Origin: a virus
DNA length: 25,832 nt
Strand: one strand, 5' to 3'
IMG/VR virus record: IMGVR_UViG_3300011115_000660
Span: 1-25,832 of that record
Part shown: positions 5,733 through 12,347 of the stretch, piece by piece
How positions within the stretch are numbered: the stretch's first letter is position 1
Layout of the letters: each line of letters begins with the position of its first letter
Translations under genes and position numbers: made by a program
The notes under the pieces: model-generated
Databases searched by the model: none
Told to the model about the DNA's origin: nothing
Seen by the model: only the letters and a program-made list of their open reading frames with translations

Positions 5733-7153
5733 CGCGCCCAGCTTTCTCGGTTTCGCAACAACCGCGTCAGTTCATCTTCTTCGGGCATACCATACACCTC
5801 ATACGCCCATGGCGGCAACAGTCCCGTTTTCTGATCTGCAAAGACCGTATCGGCCCCAAGCGCAGTTCTATTTTGCGGCCCGTAAGGCCCGTAATTTAAC
5901 CAACTGTTTTGCCCGCGCGTTTCCGATGTCATCGCGCCGCGCGCCTCTGGTGAGTACATGCGTGCATGCTCTTGGAAGGCCCGTTCCTCGCCCGCTGCGC
6001 GGAAGAATGGGTTGCCTGCCCCAAAGTGCCCGAATGCGTCATGCACCGCTCGAAATGCGTCGTTGGCTACTGCGTCTGGTTTATCCCCGACGCGCCCAAC
6101 CCCCTTCAGCAGTGGGTTTGTGCTAGGGTCAAACGCGGCGCTTGATCCAAACCCAAAATCAGTGGGGAATACGTACAACTGCCCGTTTTCGATAAGATCT
6201 TTATACCCTAGAGATGGGGATCGAGCGTATGGATCGCTCATACCCTCGCGCAAAAACTTAAACTCAATCCCTGCGTCGCGCAGCTTTTTGTACTGATCCA
6301 TGGTTTCTTGGATCATGGCATCGTAAGCACGCCGCACCATTGGGTTGTTGGGGTCATGCTGCATCATGTCATACGCTGATGCGATCAATTCCGCCCGTGC
6401 AGGATCGACGGGGGCATACTCACGCAGTGGCGAGCTATCCATGCCGCGCGCGTCCATGTACTCGCGCGCTGCATTCTCGATCTCGCTAATTGGCCGCGCC
6501 TCAAAACGCCCCGTTTCTGGAATATCGACGATTGATGGCCTACCACTAGGGCCGATATATCCACTCGGCGCGGCCAATCGGTCGCGCAGCATGTAGGTTT
6601 CTGCGGCGGCACGCGATGGCATAGTCGCCATAATTCTTCCAGTGGCAGATTTTGCCATTGGCGTTGCCGCGCGCCGCACTGACGCTGCGGCTGGGATCAT
6701 GTCCAATAGTGAAAAACCTGCATTTAGCGCCGCAGATCCATAGTCTCCTGCGTTTAGGTCACGGCCCGCCTGCGCGGCGCTGATGCCACCCCCGACGACA
6801 GGTAGAAAATCCATCAGGCTGGCTACGTCTCCTGCCATCTTTCGGCTAGATCGCTCGCTGAGACCTGACATTGATTGCATCATGGGCGTAACACGCTCTG
6901 TGATGTCCTCGACAATAGTCGGCGTGCGCGGGGCGATTGTGCCGCGATTAGGGCGCTTCCGCCCATAATCCATGCCCGCCTCAGAATAAGGCTCGCCGCC
7001 GCGTAGCCCATATTCGGCCAACTGCCGACGTTCGGCGGGCGTGTTGACATCAAAGCCGCCCGTTGGCGTTGGCAGCGCATAGAGCATCCCCAGCAGCGCG
7101 GCTTCCTCGGCGCGCTTTTTGCGCAGGTTTTCGATAGTAGGGCCGATTGCCAT
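5729..7153 (-). CDS. unassigned virion-type protein with HDxFGH domain, 474 aa
   Basis: The N-terminal half is variable, with a hydrophobic/Gly-Ala patch at about 115-165 (FLPVVGGGISAAQAGRDL). The C-terminal half (about 255-455) is a conserved-looking domain: YDMMQHDPNNPMVRRAYDAM, GQLYVFPTDFGFGSS (325-339), FRAVHDAFGHFGAGNPFF (367-384, HDAFGH at 371-376), GEE and His396, ETRGQNSWLNYGPYG (411-425) and FADQKTGLLPPWAYE (438-452). I recall this motif order from large internal or polyvalent proteins of phages, where it has no assigned activity. The fixed His, Asp and Glu residues could build a metal site. It lies between terL and the adaptor, where ejection or head proteins are expected. The role is unknown. 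Confidence 0.6.
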   Translation of the reverse strand: MAIGPTIENLRKKRAEEAALLGMLYALPTPTGGFDVNTPAERRQLAEYGLRGGEPYSEAGMDYGRKRPNRGTIAPRTPTIVEDITERVTPMMQSMSGLSERSSRKMAGDVASLMDFLPVVGGGISAAQAGRDLNAGDYGSAALNAGFSLLDMIPAAASVRRAATPMAKSATGRIMATMPSRAAAETYMLRDRLAAPSGYIGPSGRPSIVDIPETGRFEARPISEIENAAREYMDARGMDSSPLREYAPVDPARAELIASAYDMMQHDPNNPMVRRAYDAMIQETMDQYKKLRDAGIEFKFLREGMSDPYARSPSLGYKDLIENGQLYVFPTDFGFGSSAAFDPSTNPLLKGVGRVGDKPDAVANDAFRAVHDAFGHFGAGNPFFRAAGEERAFQEHARMYSPEARGAMTSETRGQNSWLNYGPYGPQNRTALGADTVFADQKTGLLPPWAYEVYGMPEEDELTRLLRNRESWAR

Positions 7154-7154
7154 T

Positions 7155-8063
7155 CTATTGGTTCCCCATTCCCGTAAGTTTCTGCCTGCGGTACTCTAAA
7201 AAGTCGTCGTACGCGTTCTGTGGTATATCGTACAGCATGCTCTTATCAAACCCTGTCAAAGGCATATGGCGCGGCAGTGTCGTATATAGGCGCGTCGGCG
7301 GCGGTGCAGTCATCTGCTTGCCAGTCGAAAAGACCTGATTGGCAACGCCCTCGGCGGCGCGCGCTTCACCCTCACCGCGCGCCGCATAATAGCGCAGCTC
7401 TTGCGGGTTTATGCCATACTGTCTGGCCAGCGTGTCCAGCTTTTGCGCGGCGGTTGGATCAAGACCGCGCTCGGCAACCATGTAATCCATAAAATCATCG
7501 GCCAGCATATCTGGGTTTGCGCCTTGTGGTTTGTTCTGGGCAAATTGGATCGCGTGTTGCAGCTCATGTTCAAATAGCTGCGGGATTTGATCCTTCGGCA
7601 TGTTTTCATTGATCATCAATAGACCGCGCTCGTTTGCCGTCGGGGGCGTAAACGACGCGGCGTAATTGCCCGACGCTGGTGCACGCCCGACGTTGATCTG
7701 ATCAAATTCAGGGCGCAGCAAATTACCTATTTCGGTGTCGTTTAGGTATGTCGCCAGATTTACCGCCTGTGCGCTCGATTTCCTAAGCCGCTCTTCACTG
7801 TCGCGTTTTGGTATGGGCCGACCCGCATATGTCGGGCCGCTGTTCAGCGTGAGATCGCCGCGCGGATCGACAAAAATGCTGTTTTCTTTGTAAAACCCAA
7901 GCGGATCCGATTTGGCGTACGTGCGCATTTCGTCGATTGCTTCTGGCGCAAACTTGCGGCCCAGCCTTGTCGCCAGCTCTAGGAAATCCATCAAGCCTGC
8001 GACTTGTACGCCCTCTGGTTGGCTGCGTCGTGGCTGCGGCTCGGTGGTGTAATCCATCAACAT
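7155..8063 (-). CDS. zincin-like metallopeptidase-domain protein (HELQH), 302 aa
   Basis: The central segment QLFEHELQHAIQFAQNK carries an HExxH zinc motif (HELQH, 166-170), and a later YYAARGEGEARAAE (225-238) supplies a likely third ligand (Glu233). The 'GE.EAR' after HELQHAIQ is the arrangement I know from metallopeptidase-like domains of polyvalent phage proteins. Residues before it (RGDLTLNSGPTYAGRP, GLLMINENMPKDQIPQ) fit a small beta sheet leading into the active-site helix. Both flanking genes abut or overlap it. A virion-carried peptidase that trims other virion proteins or acts on entry is plausible; neither is shown. Confidence 0.65.
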   Translation of the reverse strand: MLMDYTTEPQPRRSQPEGVQVAGLMDFLELATRLGRKFAPEAIDEMRTYAKSDPLGFYKENSIFVDPRGDLTLNSGPTYAGRPIPKRDSEERLRKSSAQAVNLATYLNDTEIGNLLRPEFDQINVGRAPASGNYAASFTPPTANERGLLMINENMPKDQIPQLFEHELQHAIQFAQNKPQGANPDMLADDFMDYMVAERGLDPTAAQKLDTLARQYGINPQELRYYAARGEGEARAAEGVANQVFSTGKQMTAPPPTRLYTTLPRHMPLTGFDKSMLYDIPQNAYDDFLEYRRQKLTGMGNQ

Positions 8064-9265
8064 TATCTTGCGTCCCCGCGTACCATTGGCTGTGCGTCTG
8101 CCTCGCCCCCATCCCCCATAAGTCCGACTGTCGCCCCCGCCGCGCCCGCAAGCGGAATGCGGCCTTGGAAATACAGGCGGGCCACGGTTTCCTGTGGTAG
8201 ACCCATGAGCTGCGCCGTGATGTTTATCCTATCGTTTAACAGACCGACGATGCTGCGACTTGCCGATCTCAGCCCCGTGTCTTTGCCCATCCCGAACCAG
8301 CCTAGCGCCTGACCCTCGGCAGGGGCCAGATCTAACAGCCCCGCTGCGCGCTCGTATATGTCGGCCATCGGGCCATATTCAACTTGCGACTTTACGCCCT
8401 TGATGGCTGCCGTTTTTAGGCTGTCGTCGATGTCGCTATCCATGTTTACGGCGTCAATGCCGCCTTCCTTATACCGCCCAAAAGCCTCGTCCGACTTAAA
8501 CCACGCGCGCGGTATTTGGCGTGGGTATCGAGCCTCGAATGACAGCGGCGCGCCGCGTATTGCGTGCGTATCCATCGTCCCGCCCTGCAAATTTCCTGCG
8601 GTGTTTAGCGCAAACGAGCTGGGTTTCGGGTTCGTTGCAAAATTACCCATCGGGTCAGTATACAGACGGCGCGCCAGATCAGGGTGCGTACCTGTGATCA
8701 TCGGATATCCTACATCGTTGGCCGCCTCTGGCCCCGCCAAACCCAGTACTGGGCGATCTAGGGGTAGACCCTCTGCCGTGCGATACTGCAGCATGGTCGC
8801 ATTAAGCATGTTCGGCTCGGTCGGTGTCCGCGGTGACGTGCCCCCAAAATATGAGGAAAACTGCTTCATAAACGGCACTGACGGCACGCCCGCATTCTCT
8901 GCCGCCTCATAAATTGGGCCTGTGTGGTAGAAATACTGGTCGTCCGACCCCACTGCTGGGCGAATACGGTCTGCTAGTTCTTGGGCGATATCCGCCTGCG
9001 CCTCGATAAGAGGCCCCATCCGTCCGCCCGCTGGAAGTTTTGCGCCGCCGCGCAAGTCTGGCTGACTGGATCGGAATGGGATCTGCGGCACAATATCCAG
9101 AGTGCGCTGATACGCCTCTGGTGTTTCTGGCATTAACCGCTCCGAGGTTGGCTTCACCCGCTTTGCCGACGGCAACGCCATCTGTTCCGCCTTTTTGCGG
9201 ATCACAGCTCGTCCGATATCCTCGCCTTCACGCAAGATAAGCTTCAAGATATCATCGATAATCAT
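8063..9265 (-). CDS. DUF7178-like protein of the post-terminase cassette, 400 aa
   Basis: Key segments are FSSYFGGTSPRTPTEPNMLN (137-156), KPSSFALNTAGN (214-225) and MDTHAIRGA (231-239). This order, 'SP.T....N...A', then 'K..SF..N..G', then 'DTHA.RG', resembles DUF7178, a domain seen in phage internal proteins and loosely like helix-hairpin-helix glycosylase folds; that likeness is weak. The C-terminus ends with a Gly/Ala-rich hydrophobic patch (PLAGAAGATVGLMGDGG). A possible promoter and a hairpin lie just upstream, so it may head its own transcript. The stop is shared by one base with the zincin gene (TAATG). Function unknown; an ejected internal protein is my guess. Confidence 0.55.
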   Translation of the reverse strand: MIIDDILKLILREGEDIGRAVIRKKAEQMALPSAKRVKPTSERLMPETPEAYQRTLDIVPQIPFRSSQPDLRGGAKLPAGGRMGPLIEAQADIAQELADRIRPAVGSDDQYFYHTGPIYEAAENAGVPSVPFMKQFSSYFGGTSPRTPTEPNMLNATMLQYRTAEGLPLDRPVLGLAGPEAANDVGYPMITGTHPDLARRLYTDPMGNFATNPKPSSFALNTAGNLQGGTMDTHAIRGAPLSFEARYPRQIPRAWFKSDEAFGRYKEGGIDAVNMDSDIDDSLKTAAIKGVKSQVEYGPMADIYERAAGLLDLAPAEGQALGWFGMGKDTGLRSASRSIVGLLNDRINITAQLMGLPQETVARLYFQGRIPLAGAAGATVGLMGDGGEADAQPMVRGDAR

Positions 9266-9291
9266 GTGTGCCCCCGCGCAACTCTGCCGTC

Positions 9292-9320
9292 ACCATAGCA
9301 GATCACGTGTGGCCCATCAA
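9292..9320 (-). promoter_or_regulatory. possible sigma70-type promoter before the post-terminase cassette
   Basis: On the minus strand TTGATG (9315-9320) and TATGGT (9292-9297) are separated by exactly 17 bases. The site is followed by the start of the DUF7178-like gene at 9265. It lies just after the hairpin at 9338-9373, so it could restart transcription within the late operon. Confidence 0.4.
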
Positions 9321-9337
9321 TCCTGCCGTGTCTGGGT

Positions 9338-9373
9338 GGCGGCGCGCGTCAGGGAGGACATCCGCGCGCCGCC
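9338..9373 (-). other. 11-bp perfect inverted repeat downstream of terL
   Basis: GGCGGCGCGCG and CGCGCGCCGCC are perfectly complementary around a 14-base loop, inside the 145-bp gap after terL. No T run follows in either direction, so it is not a standard terminator. It may act as a pause, an RNA-processing site or a partial terminator. Confidence 0.55.
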
Positions 9374-9410
9374 TAGGCTCTAGCCGTGGCACAACGGCGA
9401 GCCTATCTCA

Positions 9411-10820
9411 TCAGGCGATCCCCTTCAGGTTTCGCCGAATTGGTTTTGACCAGTTGAACGTGGGCGATCCGAGTGACGTGGCCGCGTCCCCCGCAAATGT
9501 CAGGAACACCGCATCGGCCTTGTCTGGTGACTTCAGCCCGCGCCGCCGCATATCGTCCTTGCCCTCGGCCTTCATCTTGCCCGTACTCGCAAAGCTGTAT
9601 CTGATCGATGTCAGCTCGGCAATCAGTTCAGGGTCGTCGGGCAGCCGCGACCCGCGCTGTTCCAGCCAGCCGCGAAAGCGGAAGATCAGCTCGGTGCGCA
9701 GGTTGTTGTACGTGTTGCCGAAGGCGGGGGCCTCGCTGACGTTGATCGAGCGCACGGGCAGGCTTAGCTCGCGCAGGCGGTCGTACACGCCAGACCCCAG
9801 TCCGATCACGTCCACCAGTATCTCGCTGGGCCGCTCGCTGGGCAGCATCCCGTCGTACTGCGCCTTGACGCGGCCTACGGTCTGCATCAGATCCAGCCCC
9901 CTCCACGTCTCCACCTCGGTGACGACAGACCCGTACCGTTTGCACAAGGCCGTGCGGTCGCTACCAAATCGCGCCACGTCCAGCCCCCAGATCGGCCGCG
10001 TGTTGGGCGTCATCTTCACGTCGCGCGTCTTTGCCGCCTCGGCCAAATGCAGGGGGATGATCGTGTCGTCGTCGCCCTGCGCAAACTCGCCCAGCACGCG
10101 GATGCGGTACGCGTTGCTGTCCTCGCCGTATCGCAGCTTCATTTCCTCGACAAAGGCCTCGCTCACGCGCGGACTGTCGATGCACGACCAGTGCAGCGTG
10201 TACCAGTGATCCGACAGGCGGTTGTGCGTCTCGAAAAACGTGCCGCTCGTCCGCGTCGGGTTGCCCGCCAATATCGTGATCGCGCTGTGGCCCGACATCG
10301 ACCCACTGGCCGCTTCAAACACCTGTTCGGGCACGCCGCTCGCCTCGTCCACGACCAGCAGGACGTGGTCGCTGTGGACGCCCGCCAGCGCCTCTGGCTG
10401 CTCGGCGCGGCTCGTGCGCGCCGAAATAAACGCCTCGCTCGGCGCGGCCACCAGCTCGACGCGGTCTGTCTTGACCTCAAACAAAACTTGCAGCGCCTCT
10501 GGCAGCTCGTTCAACCACCGCTTCATTTCGGCAAACAGCGCGTCATATAGCTGGGCCGTCGTCGGCGCGGTCACCACCACCTTGCAGGGGAAGCGGAACA
10601 AGACAAACCAGATCATGGCCCAGCTCAGCGTCGTGGATTTGCCCGTGCCGTGACCAGACCGCACGCTGATCTTGCGCTCGCCGCGCCCGACGGCCCGCAG
10701 CAAATCCTCTTGGTACGCTTCGGGCACGGCCCCCAAAATCTCGCGTACGAACAGGACAGGCCCGTTTTCGTCGGACGCGTACCGCTCGATCATGGCCACA
10801 AACGGGTTGTCGCTACTCAT
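9411..10820 (-). CDS. terL: terminase large subunit
   Basis: This 469-residue protein is the motor ATPase and nuclease that packs DNA into the procapsid. The ATPase half shows Walker A SGHGTGKS (55-62) and Walker B VLLVVDEASG (153-162). The nuclease half shows the three acidic sites of an RNase H-like fold: GLDVARFGSD (279-288, Asp281), LVDVIGLG (Asp337) and SPDKADAV (431-438, Asp436). The length is normal. It overlaps terS by 4 bases (ATGA). Unlike most phages, the next genes are not portal and capsid but an unassigned three-gene cassette. Confidence 0.96.
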   Translation of the reverse strand: MSSDNPFVAMIERYASDENGPVLFVREILGAVPEAYQEDLLRAVGRGERKISVRSGHGTGKSTTLSWAMIWFVLFRFPCKVVVTAPTTAQLYDALFAEMKRWLNELPEALQVLFEVKTDRVELVAAPSEAFISARTSRAEQPEALAGVHSDHVLLVVDEASGVPEQVFEAASGSMSGHSAITILAGNPTRTSGTFFETHNRLSDHWYTLHWSCIDSPRVSEAFVEEMKLRYGEDSNAYRIRVLGEFAQGDDDTIIPLHLAEAAKTRDVKMTPNTRPIWGLDVARFGSDRTALCKRYGSVVTEVETWRGLDLMQTVGRVKAQYDGMLPSERPSEILVDVIGLGSGVYDRLRELSLPVRSINVSEAPAFGNTYNNLRTELIFRFRGWLEQRGSRLPDDPELIAELTSIRYSFASTGKMKAEGKDDMRRRGLKSPDKADAVFLTFAGDAATSLGSPTFNWSKPIRRNLKGIA

Positions 10821-11293
10821 TCGGTGCTTTCCTCTGCGTCAATCGCCGTGCCCTCGATCACCACGCCCTTGCTGACCTTGCGCAGGGCGTCCAAGTGCAG
10901 GGCGTTGATATTCAACACCACCGTCGGGCCGTTCTTGTTCTGCTGGTATCGATCAGGGTGATTGACCGTCGCCAGCCACTTGCGCACATCGATGCGCTCC
11001 TTGGCGACGGCGATTTGCTCCTTGGTGATACCCTCGGCGTCTGCCAGCGCGTCGGCGATGCTCAGCGCCTCGTCGGCCAGCTTGTCGGCATTCTCGCGCC
11101 GCGCCTCGTCCAGCGCGGCCTTGTAATCGGGGTGCGCATTCAGGTGACGGCTCAAATAGGTGCGGCTGCACCCCAGCTCCTCGGCCAAGTCCAGCACCGT
11201 GCCCCCCTCGGCGATGTACTCTTGCAGGTATTCCGCGCCGCCGCGCGTCTCAATCTCTGCAAAGAGGCGCTTGCGTAACGCCTTGCCCGCCAT
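10817..11293 (-). CDS. terS: terminase small subunit-like DNA-binding protein
   Basis: The protein has 158 residues from the ATG at 11293, which has GGGGAG 8 bases upstream; a longer reading to 11500 has an implausible His/Pro/Arg-rich N-terminus. Residues 15-55 hold a helix-turn-helix (TVLDLAEELGCSRTYLSRHL), followed by a long helical oligomerisation region with RIDVRKWLATVNHPDRY, a segment typical of small terminase subunits of the Sf6-like type. It should recognise the packaging site and hand the DNA to TerL, with which it overlaps by 4 bases. The family call rests on motif and position, both good. Confidence 0.88.
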   Translation of the reverse strand: MAGKALRKRLFAEIETRGGAEYLQEYIAEGGTVLDLAEELGCSRTYLSRHLNAHPDYKAALDEARRENADKLADEALSIADALADAEGITKEQIAVAKERIDVRKWLATVNHPDRYQQNKNGPTVVLNINALHLDALRKVSKGVVIEGTAIDAEESTE

Positions 11294-11325
11294 ACGATAC
11301 ACTCCCCAAGTGTCTGTCGGGGTGC

Positions 11326-11354
11326 AGTATAGCGTGACGTGGTCGCGTGGGCAA
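11326..11354 (-). promoter_or_regulatory. terSp: sigma70-type promoter of the late operon
   Basis: On the minus strand TTGCCC (11349-11354) and TATACT (11326-11331) are separated by 17 bases. The start point would be about 11319, leaving a short leader with GGGGAG before the terS ATG at 11293. TATACT matches five of six bases of the consensus -10. Confidence 0.5.
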
Positions 11355-11405
11355 GTGGGATGGTGGTGACACCTTTTTCGTATCAGGTGTATCGTGCGGG
11401 GTTGC

Positions 11406-11417
11406 AAAAAATTTTTT
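11406..11417. other. A6T6 tract in the terS upstream region
   Basis: Six A followed by six T form a 12-base palindrome in otherwise GC-rich DNA. Such tracts bend DNA. It sits about 110 bases from the terS start and could belong to a packaging site or be an UP-type element; its place upstream of the promoter at 11326 supports the latter. Confidence 0.4.
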
Positions 11418-11459
11418 CGGGGCGTATCTGTCAGATGCGCGTCGGGCTGCACATGCACG

Positions 11460-11489
11460 CCCCCGCCCTTAACCCCCCACGGGCGGGGG
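11460..11489. other. GC-rich hairpin between two promoter candidates
   Basis: CCCCCGCCC (11460-11468) pairs with GGGCGGGGG (11481-11489) around a 12-base loop. No T run follows on either strand, so it is not a standard terminator. On the minus strand it lies between the promoter candidate at 11518 and the terS promoter, where it could attenuate readthrough. Confidence 0.45.
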
Positions 11490-11517
11490 GCCTCTCGCAA
11501 ATCACCAGCAGCGCAAC

Positions 11518-11546
11518 ACCATAATCCGATAGACAGTATTATGCAA
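11518..11546 (-). promoter_or_regulatory. possible second upstream promoter of the late operon
   Basis: On the minus strand TTGCAT (11541-11546) and TATGGT (11518-11523) are 17 bases apart. The -10 is the same TATGGT as in the candidate before the post-terminase cassette, so the two may be read by the same polymerase form. Confidence 0.35.
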
Positions 11547-11748
11547 TGTGCAGCTTTGTGAATGTGATAGCGTTATCAATGACTTAGCTATTCGTGCTGC
11601 GTTACACGTTACCGACAGGGTATCACAGCCCAGTTGTCTATACTGTTTATGCACATAACCATACCGATTGTGCATTGACGCACAGCCAAAACCCTCGCAC
11701 GCGCGCGTGAGCGGCGGCGTGTCTCACAGAGAGGTTTGCGTGGTGCGT

Positions 11749-11818
11749 GGCACGATCCTGTCGGCACGTGGCGCGTGGCACGTGCGTCGCGGCACGTGCA
11801 TTGTGGCACGTGGCACGA
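11749..11818 (+). repeat. five direct 14-bp iterons (GGCACG core)
   Basis: GGCACG begins at 11749, 11763, 11777, 11791 and 11805, an exact 14-base period. The last four extend to GGCACGTG, whose CACGTG is a palindrome; the other six to eight bases of each unit vary. The array lies in the 1-kb gene-free region, about 100 bases before an A+T-rich stretch. A DNA-binding initiator or regulator site array is the likely function. Confidence 0.7.
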
Positions 11819-11926
11819 AGTAGGCGGGTCACGGCGCGCGCTGGGCTTACGGGTCTGGCAGGGGCATCTGGCGGGCGCACGCGACAGTCGCCGCAACACA
11901 TACGTAACATGCTAATTCCCTACGCT

Positions 11927-12012
11927 TCCTATATACAGATACAACACTATAATAGTACACCTATATATGTACCTTATATATCTTACATATAACTTGTAAG
12001 ATGTAGATGTTA
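11927..12012. other. A+T-rich segment, possible DNA-unwinding element
   Basis: By hand count 45 of the 60 bases from 11941 to 12000 are A or T, in a genome that is otherwise GC-rich. It includes TATAAT at 11948 and the inverted repeat CTTACA...TGTAAG near its end. Lying between the iterons and a second repeat family, it fits an origin melting region. No gene is seen in it. Confidence 0.5.
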
Positions 12013-12231
12013 CGGTTGTTTCGGTAGCCATTTAATAGCACGAAATCAACATGATAACCCCGTATCACGCACCGTAACACGCACAGTGTATAAGCGGCGA
12101 CTGCGTGATACGGTCATTACGGCAACGCATAGACATGATGCGCTTGCCTCGCCCCCGCCGTAACGCCTATTTCATCGCGTGCGGGGCGAATGTTACGCTG
12201 GGGAGAGCGTATGTTACGGCGTGTGATACGG
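12008..12231. repeat. family of CCGTA(A/T)CACGCA repeats, direct and inverted
   Basis: CCGTATCACGCA (12060-12071) is followed at once by CCGTAACACGCA (12072-12083). A perfect inverted copy, TGCGTGATACGG, lies at 12102-12113, and a shorter inverted copy, TGTGATACGG, at 12222-12231. Partial copies occur as TGTTACGG at 12008 and 12212, CCGTAACGCC at 12158 and TGTTACGCT at 12191. Such clusters are usual for initiator or repressor binding. Confidence 0.65.
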
Positions 12232-12239
12232 CAAACGAA

Positions 12240-12267
12240 ATGGCCGCGCAGCGATCTGCGCGGCCAT
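12240..12267 (-). terminator. intrinsic terminator of the minus-strand replication operon
   Basis: ATGGCCGCGCAG (12240-12251) and CTGCGCGGCCAT (12256-12267) form a perfect 12-bp stem with a 4-base loop. On the minus strand it is followed by TTTCGTTTG. It lies about 80 bases after the primase-helicase stop, in the right place to end that transcript and shield the origin-like region. Confidence 0.75.
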
Positions 12268-12347
12268 CCCAGATAGAAGATCACCCCCTTTGCGGTAGGC
12301 TCAAGTTCCAGCTAACGCCGATAGGCTGACACGCCCGCCGCCGTCGG

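Noticed and set aside
11609-11910. Two overlapping minus-strand frames of 87-96 codons across the iterons
   Set aside because: Arg/Cys/Thr/His-rich products caused by the GGCACGTG repeats, without ribosome sites.
12105-12329. 74-codon open frame on the plus strand in the intergenic region
   Set aside because: It runs through the repeat family and the terminator hairpin, has no ribosome site and unnatural composition.
11294-12347. Searched for tRNA genes or a small RNA in the 1-kb gene-free region
   Set aside because: No cloverleaf or conserved T-arm was seen by eye; a covariance search would be needed to exclude one.
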